Assembly (NCBI RefSeq): GCF_001866665.1
Contig: NZ_MLYO01000018.1
Location: 1-64,000, forward strand
From: Streptomyces monashensis
GTDB lineage: Bacteria; Actinomycetota; Actinomycetes; Streptomycetales; Streptomycetaceae
Length of the DNA stretch: 64,000 bases
Reading direction: 5' to 3'
Positions 50,846-60,887 of this stretch are shown piece by piece. Below the pieces are notes generated by a model. It worked only from the letters and a program-made list of their open reading frames with translations. It did not search any database and was not told where the DNA came from. The translations under genes were made by a program, and so were the position numbers. Positions within the stretch are counted from its first letter, which is position 1, and the number at the start of each line of letters is the position of its first letter.

Positions 50846-51346
50846 ATGGCAGCTGAACAATTGGCCGAGGGACCGCGGGACGGCGTCCCGCTGCCGCCCC
50901 CGCGACCGCTGGACGCCATCGATCAGGACATCCTGAAAATCCTCCAGGGCGACGGCCGCGCCTCGATACGTGCGGTCGCCGAGCGCGTCCACGTCTCGCG
51001 TGCCAACGCGTACGCGCGGATCAACCGGCTCGTCGAGGACGGGGTGATCCGCGGGTTCGGCGCGCGCGTGGACCACGAGCGGGCGGGGCACGGCACCTCG
51101 GCGTACGTGACCCTGAAGATCGTCCAGAACACCTGGCGCACCGTCCGCGAGCAGCTCAGACAGCTGCCCGGCGCCTCGCACATCGCTCTGGTGGGCGGCG
51201 ACTTCGACGTCCTGCTGCTGGTGCACACGCCTGACAACCGGGCGCTGCGCGAGCTGGTGCTCACCCGGCTCCAGGCGATTCCCGAGGTGCTCAGCACGCG
51301 CACGCTGCTGGTGTTCGAGGAGGAGGACCTGGAGCCGGAGGACTAG
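50846..51346 (+). CDS. bkdR: Lrp/AsnC-family regulator of the bkd operon (BkdR type)
   Basis: A 166-residue feast/famine regulator. The N-terminal HTH reads LDAIDQDILKILQGDGRASI and RVHVSRANAYARINRLVEDG, and the C-terminal RAM ligand-binding domain covers ERAGHGTSAYVTLKIVQNTW and the strand SHIALVGGDFDVLLLVHTPD. BkdR-type regulators sense branched-chain amino acids and control divergent E1-E2 operons. The ATG at 50846 follows GGGAGG closely; a longer in-frame start upstream would run through the palindromic control region. It converges on the paaR gene 18 bp further on. Confidence 0.9.
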   Translation: MAAEQLAEGPRDGVPLPPPRPLDAIDQDILKILQGDGRASIRAVAERVHVSRANAYARINRLVEDGVIRGFGARVDHERAGHGTSAYVTLKIVQNTWRTVREQLRQLPGASHIALVGGDFDVLLLVHTPDNRALRELVLTRLQAIPEVLSTRTLLVFEEEDLEPED

Positions 51347-51364
51347 CAGGAGGTCCGCCGGCTG

Positions 51365-51952
51365 TCAGGCGCTGCGCAGGCCCGAGAAGACGAGCCGGGC
51401 CACGGCGTCGGCCACCTCACGCCGGCCGGCGCCGCGCGGGTCCGGCCGGTACCACTCCACGATCGAGTTGATCATGCCGAAGACCAGCCGGGTGGCCAGC
51501 CGGACCTCCACGTCGCCGCGCACGTCACCGTCGGCGGCCGCGGCCTTCAGCAGCTCGGCGACCCGGTGGTCGAAGTCGCGCCGCCGCTCCAGCGCCCACC
51601 GCTCGGTCTCGGTGTTGCCGCGCACCCGCAGCAGCAGCGTCACGTACGGCAGCTCGCCGATGAGCACCTCGACCATGCGGCGCACGACGTGCTCCAGACG
51701 CTCGACGGGCCTGCCCACGCACGCGTGCTCCTCGTCGAGGATGGCGAACAGTCCGTCCAGAGCCCGGCTGACGGCCCGGCGCAGCAGCTCCTCCTTGCCG
51801 CTGACATGGTGGTATATCGACGACTTGGAGATGCCGGCCGCCTTGGACAGGTGCTCCATGGAGGTGCCGTCGTAGCCGCGCTCGTTGAAGACCTGCACGG
51901 CGACGGAAAGGAGCGTCTCCGGGGTGTACGTGTCGCGTCTGGCCGTGGTCAC
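51365..51952 (-). CDS. paaR: TetR-family repressor of phenylacetate genes (PaaR type)
   Basis: A 195-residue TetR-type repressor. The N-terminal HTH is AVQVFNERGYDGTSMEHLSK followed by AAGISKSSIYHHVSGKEEL, with the recognition helix of the PaaR group; the rest is the helical effector-binding domain (EWYRPDPRGAGRREVADAVA). PaaR proteins release DNA on binding phenylacetyl-CoA. The gene's GTG overlaps the paaH stop as GTGA, so repressor and enzyme are coupled. Sites matching the PaaR half-site pattern lie in the paaH-paaN gap and before paaA, with a one-mismatch copy in the bkd control region. Confidence 0.88.
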   Translation of the reverse strand: MTTARRDTYTPETLLSVAVQVFNERGYDGTSMEHLSKAAGISKSSIYHHVSGKEELLRRAVSRALDGLFAILDEEHACVGRPVERLEHVVRRMVEVLIGELPYVTLLLRVRGNTETERWALERRRDFDHRVAELLKAAAADGDVRGDVEVRLATRLVFGMINSIVEWYRPDPRGAGRREVADAVARLVFSGLRSA

Positions 51953-53463
51953 GAGGCGCCCTCCCGCTTGTCGACGGCGTATGCGTGGCGGTAGAGCGCG
52001 AGCGAGGGCGCGTAGCGTCCGGACGGGTCGCGCTCGTGCATCTCGTCCAGGACGTCGATGGCGAAGTCGCGGCCGAGCCTGCGGTCCCATTCGAAGGGGC
52101 CGAGCGGGTAGTTGACCCCGAGGCGCATGGCCGTGTCGATGTCCTCCTCGGTGGCCACGCCCTTGGCGACGGCGTCGTGGGCGAGGTCGATGATCCGGGC
52201 GACCGTGCGCGCGACGATCATGCCGGGGACGTCGCCGATGACGCTGACGTCCTTGCCGAGCGCCTGGAACAGGCCGGTGGCCTCGGCGAGGGTCTGCGGC
52301 GAGGTGTCGTGGACGGCCGACAGGGCGATGCGGGTGGCGGTGCGGTAGTCGAGGGCGAGGTCGAAGTAGACGACGTCCCGGAACTCCACGGAGGTCTGCC
52401 CGTCGGCGAGGACCAGCTGGCCGCCGCCGGGCAGCACCAGGCGGGTGCCGTTGTCCTCGCCCTCCTCGCGGACCGGGATGCCCGCCTCGCGGATCAGCGG
52501 GAGCAGAGCGGCGGCGGGGCCGAGGTCGCCCTCGGCGATGACGTAGGCGGGCGGCCGCTCCTGGTCGGCGGTGTGCGGCTCGGCCGGCTCGGCGTCCGCG
52601 GCGTAGTCGTACCAGCCGTGCCCGCTCTTGCGGCCGAGGCGGCCGGACTCCACCAGCCGGCGCTGCGCCAGCGAGGGCGTGAAGCGCACGTCCTGGAAGA
52701 AGGCCTGCCACACCGAGTGCGTCACGGACTCGTTGACGTCCTGCCCGATCAGGTCGGTCAGCTCGAAGGCGCCCATCCTGAAGCCCCCGGAGCCGCGCAG
52801 CACTGCGTCGATGGTGGCCGGGTCGGCCGCCTGGGCCTCGTAGACGGCGAACGCCTCGGCGTAGAACGGCCGGGCGATGCGGTTGACGATGAAGCCCGGG
52901 GTGTCCGCGCAGGCCACCGGGGTCTTGCCCCAGGCCCGGGCGGTCTCGTACGCGCGCGTGGCCGACGTGACGTCGGTGGCGAACCCGGAGACGACCTCGA
53001 CCAGCGGCAGCAGCGGGGCCGGGTTGAAGAAGTGCAGGCCGACGAAGCGGCCGGGATGGCGCAGGGCGCCGCCGATCGCCGTCACCGACAGCGAGGAGGT
53101 GTTGGTGGCGAGCAGGCAGTCCTCGGCGACGATGTCCTCCAGCTCGCCGAAGAGCTGCTGTTTGACGTCCAGCCGCTCCAGGACCGCCTCGACGACCAGT
53201 CCGCAGTCGGCCAGCCCGGCGAGGCCGTCGACCGGTTTCAGCCGGGTGCGGGCCGCGTCCCGGTCGGCGGCGCCGAGCCTGCCCTTCTCCACGAGCCGGT
53301 CGAGCCGGGCGCCGATCGCTTCGGCCGCGTCCCGGGCCCGCCCGGCGACCGCGTCGTACAGCCGCACGGGGTGGCCGGCGACCAACGCGACCTGGGCGAT
53401 GCCCTGGCCCATGGTGCCGGTGCCGACGACGGCCACGGGGCTGCTGAGGTCGAGTGCTGTCAT
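51949..53463 (-). CDS. paaH: 3-hydroxyacyl-CoA dehydrogenase PaaH
   Basis: An NAD-dependent dehydrogenase that oxidises 3-hydroxyadipyl-CoA late in the phenylacetate pathway. Residues 8-190 form the Rossmann domain (VAVVGTGTMGQGIAQVALVA), with the catalytic His-Glu region in GRFVGLHFFNPAPLLPLVEV. The first C-terminal domain carries ADTPGFIVNRIARPFYAEAF. A second C-terminal HCDH domain (about 390-500) shows GDVPGMIVARTVARIIDLAH. The 504-residue length, with duplicated C-terminal domain, matches PaaH rather than short fatty-acid enzymes. ATG at 53463; divergent from paaN across an operator and coupled to paaR. Confidence 0.92.
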   Translation of the reverse strand: MTALDLSSPVAVVGTGTMGQGIAQVALVAGHPVRLYDAVAGRARDAAEAIGARLDRLVEKGRLGAADRDAARTRLKPVDGLAGLADCGLVVEAVLERLDVKQQLFGELEDIVAEDCLLATNTSSLSVTAIGGALRHPGRFVGLHFFNPAPLLPLVEVVSGFATDVTSATRAYETARAWGKTPVACADTPGFIVNRIARPFYAEAFAVYEAQAADPATIDAVLRGSGGFRMGAFELTDLIGQDVNESVTHSVWQAFFQDVRFTPSLAQRRLVESGRLGRKSGHGWYDYAADAEPAEPHTADQERPPAYVIAEGDLGPAAALLPLIREAGIPVREEGEDNGTRLVLPGGGQLVLADGQTSVEFRDVVYFDLALDYRTATRIALSAVHDTSPQTLAEATGLFQALGKDVSVIGDVPGMIVARTVARIIDLAHDAVAKGVATEEDIDTAMRLGVNYPLGPFEWDRRLGRDFAIDVLDEMHERDPSGRYAPSLALYRHAYAVDKREGAS

Positions 53464-53511
53464 GTGCGCGATCCTCCCGCACGGGGTTTTCCACAGATGC
53501 GGCGGTCCCCC

Positions 53512-53539
53512 TTGTCCCGACCGATCGTTCGGTTACTCT
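53512..53539 (+). promoter_or_regulatory. paaN promoter with PaaR operator in the spacer
   Basis: TTGTCC (53512-53517) and TACTCT (53534-53539) are 16 bp apart. ACCGATCGTTCGGT, an exact match to the PaaR core pattern, occupies 53520-53533, filling the spacer, so a bound repressor would exclude polymerase. The site also lies 57 bp from the divergent paaH start. Confidence 0.65.
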
Positions 53540-53622
53540 AGCTCTGACGATCCCATCCCGCTGCTCTTTCTGCCAGGTCGTGAACTCGACGGAGAGTTCC
53601 CCAGACGAGGAGTTGGTCCCGC

Positions 53623-55329
53623 ATGGCCGCCGAACTGACCGCGCCCGAGCTGATCGCGAAGCACCGGCCCACCCTGGACCAGGCGCTGGAAGCGATCCGT
53701 ACGCGCGCGTACTGGTCCCCGCACCCCGAGCACCCCAAGGCCTACGGCGAGAACGGCAGCCTGGACGCGGCGGCGGGCAAGGCCGCCTTCGACGCCGTGC
53801 TGAACACCCGCCTGGACCTCGGCCAGCCCGGCACGGACGGCTGGACGGGCGGCGAGGTGTCCCCGTACGGCATCGCGCTGGGCGTGGAATACCCGCACGC
53901 GGACGTGGACGTGCTGCTGCCCGCGATGAAGGCCGGGCAGCGCGCCTGGCGGGACGCGGGCGCGGAGACGCGCGCGGTGCTCTGCCTGGAGATCCTCAAG
54001 CGCATCAGCGACCGAACCCACGAGTTCGCGCACGCCGTCATGCACACCAGCGGCCAGGCCTTCATGATGGCGTTCCAGGCGGGCGGCCCGCACGCCCAGG
54101 ACCGCGGCCTGGAGGCGGTGGCGTACGCGTACGCGGAGCAGGTCCGCACCCCCGAGACGGCCGAGTGGGCCAAGCCCCAGGGCAAGCGCGACCCGCTGAC
54201 CCTCACCAAGCAGTTCACACCGGCCCCGCGCGGCATCGCCCTGCTCATCGGCTGCAACACCTTCCCGACCTGGAACGGCTACCCGGGCCTGTTCGCCTCC
54301 CTCGCCACCGGCAACGCGGTCCTCGTCAAGCCCCACCCGCGCGCGGTACTGCCCCTCGCGCTGACCGTGCAGGTCGCTCGCCAGGTCCTCACCGAGGCCG
54401 GCTTCGACCCGAACCTGGTCGCGCTGGCCGCCGAGCGCCCCGGCGAGGGCATCGCCAAGCCCTTGGCCACCCGCCCCGAGATCCGGATCATCGACTACAC
54501 CGGGTCGACGGCCTTCGGCGACTGGCTGGAGGCCAACGCCCGCCAGGCGCAGGTCTACACGGAGAAGGCCGGCGTCAACACGGTGCTGGTGCACTCCACG
54601 GACGACTACAAGGGCATGCTGTCCAACCTGGCGTTCTCGCTGTCCCTGTACAGCGGCCAGATGTGCACCACCCCGCAGAACCTGCTCATCCCCCGCGACG
54701 GCATCCGCACCGACCAGGGTTCCAAGACCTTCGACGAGGTCACCGCGGACCTCGCCCGCGCGGTCGACGGCCTCCTCGGCGACGACGCGCGCGCGAACGC
54801 CCTGCTCGGCGCGATCGTCAACCCGGACGTCAAGGCCCGCCTGGAAGCCGCGGCCGGCCTCGGCGAAGTCGCCCTCGCCTCCCGGGAGATCACCAACCCG
54901 GACTTCCCGGACGCGGTCGTGCGCACCCCCGTCGTCGTGAAGCTGGACGGCGCCCGGAAGTACTGGGAGGGGGCGGACGACCAGGCCGCCTACATGAGCG
55001 AGTGCTTCGGCCCCGTCTCCTTCGCCGTCGCCGTCGACTCGGCGGCCGACGCGGTGGAGCTGCTGCGCCGCACGGTCCGCGAGAAGGGCGCGATGACGGT
55101 CGGCGCCTACACCACCGACCCCGAGACCGAGCGGGCCGTCGAGGAGGTCTGCCTGGAGGAGGCGGCCCAGCTGTCGCTCAACCTGACCGGCGGGGTGTAC
55201 GTGAACCAGACGGCCGCCTTCTCCGACTTCCACGGCTCGGGCGGCAACCCGGCGGCCAACGCCGCGCTGTGCGACGGGGCGTTCGTGGCGAACCGGTTCC
55301 GGGTCGTCGAGGTGCGCCGGGAGGCCTAG
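53623..55329 (+). CDS. paaN: Phenylacetate degradation aldehyde dehydrogenase PaaN
   Basis: A 568-residue aldehyde dehydrogenase-fold protein of the PaaN type, which acts after ring opening by oxidising the reactive semialdehyde. The N-terminal 120 residues are the PaaN-specific part (MAAELTAPELIAKHRPTLDQ). The NAD-binding part has RGIALLIGCNTFPTWNGYPG and the catalytic Glu in VYTEKAGVNT. The catalytic Cys is in YSGQMCTTPQNLLIP, and SECFGPVSFAVAV closes the domain. There is no fused hydratase domain, unlike PaaZ. The ATG at 53623 is consistent with the N-terminus of the family. It ends by sharing CTAG with the convergent methylase gene. Confidence 0.92.
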   Translation: MAAELTAPELIAKHRPTLDQALEAIRTRAYWSPHPEHPKAYGENGSLDAAAGKAAFDAVLNTRLDLGQPGTDGWTGGEVSPYGIALGVEYPHADVDVLLPAMKAGQRAWRDAGAETRAVLCLEILKRISDRTHEFAHAVMHTSGQAFMMAFQAGGPHAQDRGLEAVAYAYAEQVRTPETAEWAKPQGKRDPLTLTKQFTPAPRGIALLIGCNTFPTWNGYPGLFASLATGNAVLVKPHPRAVLPLALTVQVARQVLTEAGFDPNLVALAAERPGEGIAKPLATRPEIRIIDYTGSTAFGDWLEANARQAQVYTEKAGVNTVLVHSTDDYKGMLSNLAFSLSLYSGQMCTTPQNLLIPRDGIRTDQGSKTFDEVTADLARAVDGLLGDDARANALLGAIVNPDVKARLEAAAGLGEVALASREITNPDFPDAVVRTPVVVKLDGARKYWEGADDQAAYMSECFGPVSFAVAVDSAADAVELLRRTVREKGAMTVGAYTTDPETERAVEEVCLEEAAQLSLNLTGGVYVNQTAAFSDFHGSGGNPAANAALCDGAFVANRFRVVEVRREA

Positions 55330-56105
55330 GAAGGGGCCCGGACGGCAGCCCGAGAGGCCGATGGCGCGCCCCCGGTGATGCTCCAGTGGTACAGCGTCAT
55401 CGCCACGCTGGTGGCCAGGTTGTAGCTGGAGACCTGGGGGCGCATCGGCAGCGCCAGCAGGTGGTCGGCACGCGCGCGCAGCTCGGCCGACAGCCCGCTG
55501 CGCTCCGAGCCGAACGCCAGCACGGCGTCGTCGGGCAGCGTGGTGCGCCGGATGTCGTCGCCCTCGGGGTCGAGGGCGAACAGCGGCCCGGCGGGCAGCT
55601 CCTCGACGCCGAGGCGTTCCACGGCGGTCGCGAAGTGCAGGCCTGCGCCACCGCGCACGACGGTGGGGTGCCACGGGTCGAGCGTGCCCGTGGTGACCAC
55701 CCCGGTCGCCCCGAAACCGGCGGCGAGCCGGATCACGGCCCCGGCGTTGCCCAGGTTCCTGGGGTTGTCCAGGACCACGACCGGCGCGGTGCGCGGGGTG
55801 CGGGCGAGCGCCCCGAGATTGGCCTCACGGGACGGCCGTACGGCGAGCGCGGCCACCCCGGTCGGGTGGGGCCGTGGCACGAGCGAGGCGTACGTCTGCG
55901 CCGGCACCTCGGTGAGCAGGGCGTCCAGCGCGGCCCGCACGTCCTGGGCCAACTCCTCGGCCAGGGCGAGCGCGGCCGCCCGGTCGGTGGTGACCGCCAC
56001 CGGCACCTCGGCCCCGAAGCGCACCGCGTGCTTCAGGGCGTGGAAGCCGTCGAGCAGCACGGCGCTGCCGGCGTGCGCGCGCCAGCGGGTCAGCGGGTCG
56101 GTCAT
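55326..56105 (-). CDS. SpoU/TrmH-family RNA 2'-O-methyltransferase
   Basis: A 259-residue SPOUT-class methyltransferase that methylates a ribose 2'-O in tRNA or rRNA. An N-terminal substrate-binding part (about residues 1-100) precedes the knotted catalytic domain. The three SpoU motifs are VVLDNPRNLGNAGAVIRLAA (motif 1, with the conserved Asn and Arg), LAFGSERSGLSAEL (motif 2) and LALPMRPQVSSYNLATSVAM (motif 3). The target nucleotide is not determinable. The ATG at 56105 is at the conserved N-terminus. The stop shares a CTAG tetranucleotide with paaN. This gene and the next two interrupt the two paa groups. Confidence 0.9.
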   Translation of the reverse strand: MTDPLTRWRAHAGSAVLLDGFHALKHAVRFGAEVPVAVTTDRAAALALAEELAQDVRAALDALLTEVPAQTYASLVPRPHPTGVAALAVRPSREANLGALARTPRTAPVVVLDNPRNLGNAGAVIRLAAGFGATGVVTTGTLDPWHPTVVRGGAGLHFATAVERLGVEELPAGPLFALDPEGDDIRRTTLPDDAVLAFGSERSGLSAELRARADHLLALPMRPQVSSYNLATSVAMTLYHWSITGGAPSASRAAVRAPS

Positions 56106-56115
56106 GCCGTGAACC

Positions 56116-57375
56116 CTACGCGGCGCCCACCGCACCCGGAGCACTCTGCTCCGCCCCCTCCGGCTGCCCCGGCTCCGGCTCCGGCGAAGAGCGCGGTGCG
56201 GGCACCGTACGCTCCCCGCGCCCGGCGATCCGCGCACGCGCGCGTGCCACCAGGGCCCCCAGCCGGCGCAGGAAGGACGTCGGCAGGAAGACCGAGTCGG
56301 CGGTGATCATCGCCAGCGAGAAGAACGGCAGGCCGAGCACGACCGCGATCACCGCGTGCTCCAGCATCATCGCGACCAGCAGGACGTTCTTGACCCGCCG
56401 GTTGAACAGGGTGAACGGGAAGGCGACCTGCACCATGACCGTCCCGTAGGCGACGATCATCATGATCGTGCCGCTGGAGGACATCAGGTCGGCGAGGCCC
56501 GGCCAGGGCGAGAAGTAGTCCAGGTGGAGCGGGTAGTAGACGGCGGTGCCGTCCTGCCAGCGCGAGCCCTGGATCTTGTACCAGCCGGCCGTCGCGTAGA
56601 TCAGGCACGCCTCCGCCATGATCACGGCAAGGGCGCCGTTGTGCAGGATGTTGGCGACGACGTCCAGCAGAATCCGCGGGTCCCGTGCCCTCGCCCAGCG
56701 GTCGACGGCCCACCACAGGCCGAGCCCCGCCAGCACCGCCCACAGCAGGACGGGGATCAGCCAGCCGTTGTCGAACCGGCCGGTGACCGTCACGAGGACG
56801 AGCGCCAGGCCGAGCACCGCCCACAGGGCCGGCCCCAACCGGTCGGCGGGAAGCCGCTCCCCACGCGCGCGCGCCGCCTCGGCGCGCTGCGCCCGCAGCG
56901 CGTCCAGCGACCACACCTGTCCGCAGCGTGTGAACACCAGGTAGATCGACATCAGGTGCAGGACGTTGTCCCCGCCGTCGCCGACGAAGACGCTGCGGTT
57001 CTGCAGCGACAGCACGCCCACCATGAACAGCACGGACGCCGTCCGGGTGCGCCAGCCGAGCAGCAGGGCGACGCTCGCGAGGACCGCCAGCACGTAGAAG
57101 CACTCGAACCAGAGCTGCCCGTCGGTCCACATCAGGGCGGTGAAGGCGTGGTTGTCGGCCGTCAGCTCCTTGGCGAGGCTCCAGCTCCATGGTCCGGCCG
57201 GGCCGTACAGCTCCTGGCGGTGCGGGAACTCCCGCAGCAGGAACAGCAGCCAGGTCCCGGCGAAGCCGATCCGGATCACGGCGCTCTGGTACGGCCCGAG
57301 CGCCGCCCCGGTCACCCGGGCGATCCCGCGCGAGAGGGGCACGGAAAGACGCGTCAGAGAGGAAGAACCGTTCAC
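56116..57375 (-). CDS. HTTM-domain membrane protein (vitamin K-dependent carboxylase-like)
   Basis: A 419-residue membrane protein with the horizontally transferred transmembrane (HTTM) domain of the vitamin K-dependent gamma-carboxylase family. It has helices at about residues 32-48, 85-105, 112-130, 180-200, 208-225, 260-280 and 315-345, and the conserved segments WTDGQLWFECFYVLAV and GWYKIQGSRWQDGTAVYYPL. Bacterial members are often not true carboxylases. A charged Pro/Glu-rich cytoplasmic tail ends the protein. The GTG at 57375 overlaps the stop of the DUF5819 gene as GTGA, so both proteins are made together and may form a complex. Confidence 0.85.
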   Translation of the reverse strand: MNGSSSLTRLSVPLSRGIARVTGAALGPYQSAVIRIGFAGTWLLFLLREFPHRQELYGPAGPWSWSLAKELTADNHAFTALMWTDGQLWFECFYVLAVLASVALLLGWRTRTASVLFMVGVLSLQNRSVFVGDGGDNVLHLMSIYLVFTRCGQVWSLDALRAQRAEAARARGERLPADRLGPALWAVLGLALVLVTVTGRFDNGWLIPVLLWAVLAGLGLWWAVDRWARARDPRILLDVVANILHNGALAVIMAEACLIYATAGWYKIQGSRWQDGTAVYYPLHLDYFSPWPGLADLMSSSGTIMMIVAYGTVMVQVAFPFTLFNRRVKNVLLVAMMLEHAVIAVVLGLPFFSLAMITADSVFLPTSFLRRLGALVARARARIAGRGERTVPAPRSSPEPEPGQPEGAEQSAPGAVGAA

Positions 57376-58448
57376 CGCACACCCCCGGCGGCCTCGTCGG
57401 CGGTCACGGTCCACCAGGGCAGCAGGCGGTAGACGGGCTGGTCGGACACGCGCTCGGGACTCCACTTCGGCGGCTGCACATTGGTGGTGCGGGAACGGAT
57501 CTGCACCTGCTGGATGACGCCCAGCCTGTCGGGCGGCTCGTTCCGGTACAGACGCATCACCACGATCCGGCGCAGGTACTCCTCGGAGAGGGAGCCGCGC
57601 ATGCCGACGGGCCGGTTGTCGGTGCCGTGCGTGGCGGTGAAGAAGTCCCAGGCCCGGCGCAGCTCGTTCTGCTCGGTGTGGCTGGGCGCCAGGTTGCCGT
57701 CGATCGCGGCGCCGTCCTCGGCGGACAGATCGGTCCACCCGGTGGTCCGCAGCTCACCGCCCTTGGTCCGCACCTCGGCGCGCACCTGGACGGCGATGTT
57801 CTGCTGCAACGGGTTCGGGGCGAACAGCTTCCAGTTCTGCTCGAACTCGGGGTACACCCACTCCTCGACGGCCTTGCCGTGCTGCTTCGTCACCGTGTTC
57901 GCGGGGGCGAGGCTGAGGAACACCATCAGCACATGCACACCGGCGGCCACGGCGACCGCGGCGAGGGCGAGTGCCGCGGCGATCTGGTAGCGGGGGGAGA
58001 GGGCGGCCACACCGGTACCGCGCGCATCGGGCGCCACGGCGGCAACGCCCGCACCAGCGGCCGGCCCCTCCTCGGTCTCCGCGGCCTCGGCGCCCGGCTC
58101 GGTCACCGGACCTGCCTCATCCGCCGGGCCGGACCCGCTGGACGTGTCACCGGGTTTCGAGGCGCCACGTTCCGGATCACCACCGCCCAGGTACCCACCA
58201 TTCCGCTCGCTGCCGCTGGTCCTGCGGGCGTCAGGGCCACTGGTCCTGCGGGCGTCAGGGCCACCAAAACTGTCAGGGCCGTCAGATCCGTCGGAATCGG
58301 CGGTTCCGGAGCCGCCGGAGCCAGGGCCTTGGGTGCCCGGGGCCCCGGTGCCGGTGCCGGTGCCGGCCGCAGGTTCGGCCGGGAGACGCGCCCCGGTCGA
58401 CCCGTCGGGGCCGGGCCCGGCCCCCGGGTCCTCGTCGTACGCGTCCAT
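57372..58448 (-). CDS. DUF5819 family membrane protein
   Basis: A 358-residue protein. The first 140 residues are low-complexity and probably disordered (Gly, Pro, Asp, Ser-rich, with repeats such as [17 protein letters not shown]). One transmembrane helix follows at about 152-175 ([20 protein letters not shown]), then a folded extracytoplasmic domain starting [20 protein letters not shown], the signature of DUF5819, with [23 protein letters not shown]5819 and HTTM genes commonly travel as a pair in Streptomyces; their job is unknown, but a joint role in a membrane redox or modification step is plausible. GGGACGGG lies before the ATG at 58448. The N-terminal repeats may vary in length. Confidence 0.82.
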   Translation of the reverse strand: MDAYDEDPGAGPGPDGSTGARLPAEPAAGTGTGTGAPGTQGPGSGGSGTADSDGSDGPDSFGGPDARRTSGPDARRTSGSERNGGYLGGGDPERGASKPGDTSSGSGPADEAGPVTEPGAEAAETEEGPAAGAGVAAVAPDARGTGVAALSPRYQIAAALALAAVAVAAGVHVLMVFLSLAPANTVTKQHGKAVEEWVYPEFEQNWKLFAPNPLQQNIAVQVRAEVRTKGGELRTTGWTDLSAEDGAAIDGNLAPSHTEQNELRRAWDFFTATHGTDNRPVGMRGSLSEEYLRRIVVMRLYRNEPPDRLGVIQQVQIRSRTTNVQPPKWSPERVSDQPVYRLLPWWTVTADEAAGGVR

Positions 58449-58689
58449 TCCGTTCCCGTCCCCCGTCTCGGCTCGGTCTTCTCGGTTCGGTCGGCCGGCC
58501 CCGCGGCCGACCTCAGGTATGCGGCGCCCGTCCCGGGCGCCCCACGGTTCCCGCACACCACGGTGCGACGTCCGCACGGAACGGTACTCAGGCCCGGCCG
58601 CCGAGCGCAGCCCCGGGTACGGGCCCGGGCCCGTGGTCCTCGCCACGCCGTACGGCACCGGACCCCGGCCGTACCCGCCTCCGCTCCGG

Positions 58690-58739
58690 TTGTCCACAGG
58701 CCGCCCACCGGAGTTTTCCACAGCGGTTGACACTCCACA
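58690..58739. promoter_or_regulatory. Cluster of three TCCACA motifs including an exact DnaA box
   Basis: TTGTCCACA (58690-58698), TTTTCCACA (58714-58722) and CACTCCACA (58731-58739) lie in the same orientation within 50 bp. The first is the preferred Streptomyces DnaA box; the others each differ by one position from the relaxed consensus. They sit in the 377-bp gap between the DUF5819 gene and paaA, upstream of the paaA promoter. No gene was seen in the rest of the gap. Confidence 0.45.
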
Positions 58740-58754
58740 GCGCCCGGCACACCA

Positions 58755-58782
58755 TTGACAGCACACGGACCGAACGATCGGT
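58755..58782 (+). promoter_or_regulatory. paaA promoter with overlapping PaaR operator
   Basis: TTGACA (58755-58760) is a perfect -35 hexamer. The -10 would be ATCGGT (58777-58782), 16 bp on, and it overlaps the perfect operator ACCGAACGATCGGT at 58769-58782. The ATG of paaA lies 44 bp beyond. Confidence 0.65.
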
Positions 58783-58825
58783 CGGGACAGTGTTCACCGC
58801 AGAACCCGAGGTCAGGGGGACCGCA

Positions 58826-59871
<1,046 letters not shown>

Positions 59872-59875
<4 letters not shown>

Positions 59876-60159
59876 GCACCACCGACTGGCCCCTGTGGGA
59901 GGTCTTCGTGCGCTCCCGGCGCGGCCTCTCCCACACTCACGCCGGCAGCCTGCACGCGCCCGACGCCGAGCTGGCCCTGCGCAACGCCCGCGACCTGTAC
60001 ACCCGGCGCGGCGAAGGCGTCTCGATCTGGGTCGTCCCGGCCGCCGCGATCACCGCCTCCTCCCCGGACGAGAAGGACCCGTTCTTCGAACCGGCCGCCG
60101 ACAAGCCCTACCGCCATCCGACCTTCTACGACATCCCGGAAGGGGTGAAGCACCTGTGA
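59872..60159 (+). CDS. paaB: Phenylacetyl-CoA epoxidase subunit PaaB
   Basis: A 95-residue structural subunit that bridges PaaA and PaaC in the epoxidase complex. The family blocks [40 protein letters not shown] and WVVPAAAIT are all present, and the length is the usual 90-100 residues. Its ATG overlaps the paaA stop (ATGA), and its stop overlaps the paaC start (GTGA), so the subunits are produced in step. Confidence 0.94.
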
Positions 60160-60887
60160 CCGCCACCGGCCCCGCCACCGCCCCGGTGACCGCCGCGCTC
60201 GCCCTCGGCGACGACGCCCTGGTGCTCTCCCACCGACTGGGGGAGTGGGCCGGCCACGCCCCCGTCCTGGAGGAGGAGGTCGCCCTCGCCAACATCGCCC
60301 TGGACCTGCTCGGCCAGGCGCGGGTGCTGCTGTCACTGGCCGGCGACGAGGACGAACTGGCCTACCTGCGCGAGGAACGCTCCTTCCGCAACCTCCAGCT
60401 GGTGGAGCAGCCAGGCGGCGACTTCGCCCACACCATCGCCCGCCAGCTGTACTTCTCCACCTACCAGCATCTGCTCTACGCCGAACTGGCCGCGGGCGAC
60501 GGCCCCTTCGCGCCCCTGGCCGCAAAGGCGGTGAAGGAGGTCGCCTACCACCGCGACCACGCCGAGCAGTGGACCCTGCGCCTCGGCGACGGCACCGAGG
60601 AGAGCCATGGGCGGATGCACCGCGCCTGCGAGGCGCTGTGGAAGTTCACCGGGGAGATGTTCCAGCCGGTCCAGGGCCTCGACATCGACTGGACCCGACT
60701 GGACGAGCGCTGGCGGGAGTCCGTCGAGGCCGTCCTCCGCCGTGCCACGCTGCCCGTCCCCGAGGGACCGCGCACCGGCGCCTGGTCCGCGGGCGCCGGC
60801 CGACAGGGCCTGCACACCGAGCCGTTCGGCCGGATGCTCGCCGAGCTGCAGCACCTGCACCGCAGCCACCCGGGGGCGACATGGTGA
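60156..60887 (+). CDS. paaC: Phenylacetyl-CoA epoxidase subunit PaaC
   Basis: A 243-residue structural partner of PaaA with the same ferritin-like helical fold but without the full di-iron ligand set, as is normal for PaaC. Typical segments are LGDDALVLSHRLGEWAGHAP, EEVALANIALDLLGQARVLL, RNLQLVEQPGGDFAHTIARQ and YHRDHAEQWTLRLGDGTEES. The GTG start overlaps the paaB stop. The last bases overlap the paaD start. No anomaly in codon use. Confidence 0.95.
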   Translation: MTATGPATAPVTAALALGDDALVLSHRLGEWAGHAPVLEEEVALANIALDLLGQARVLLSLAGDEDELAYLREERSFRNLQLVEQPGGDFAHTIARQLYFSTYQHLLYAELAAGDGPFAPLAAKAVKEVAYHRDHAEQWTLRLGDGTEESHGRMHRACEALWKFTGEMFQPVQGLDIDWTRLDERWRESVEAVLRRATLPVPEGPRTGAWSAGAGRQGLHTEPFGRMLAELQHLHRSHPGATW

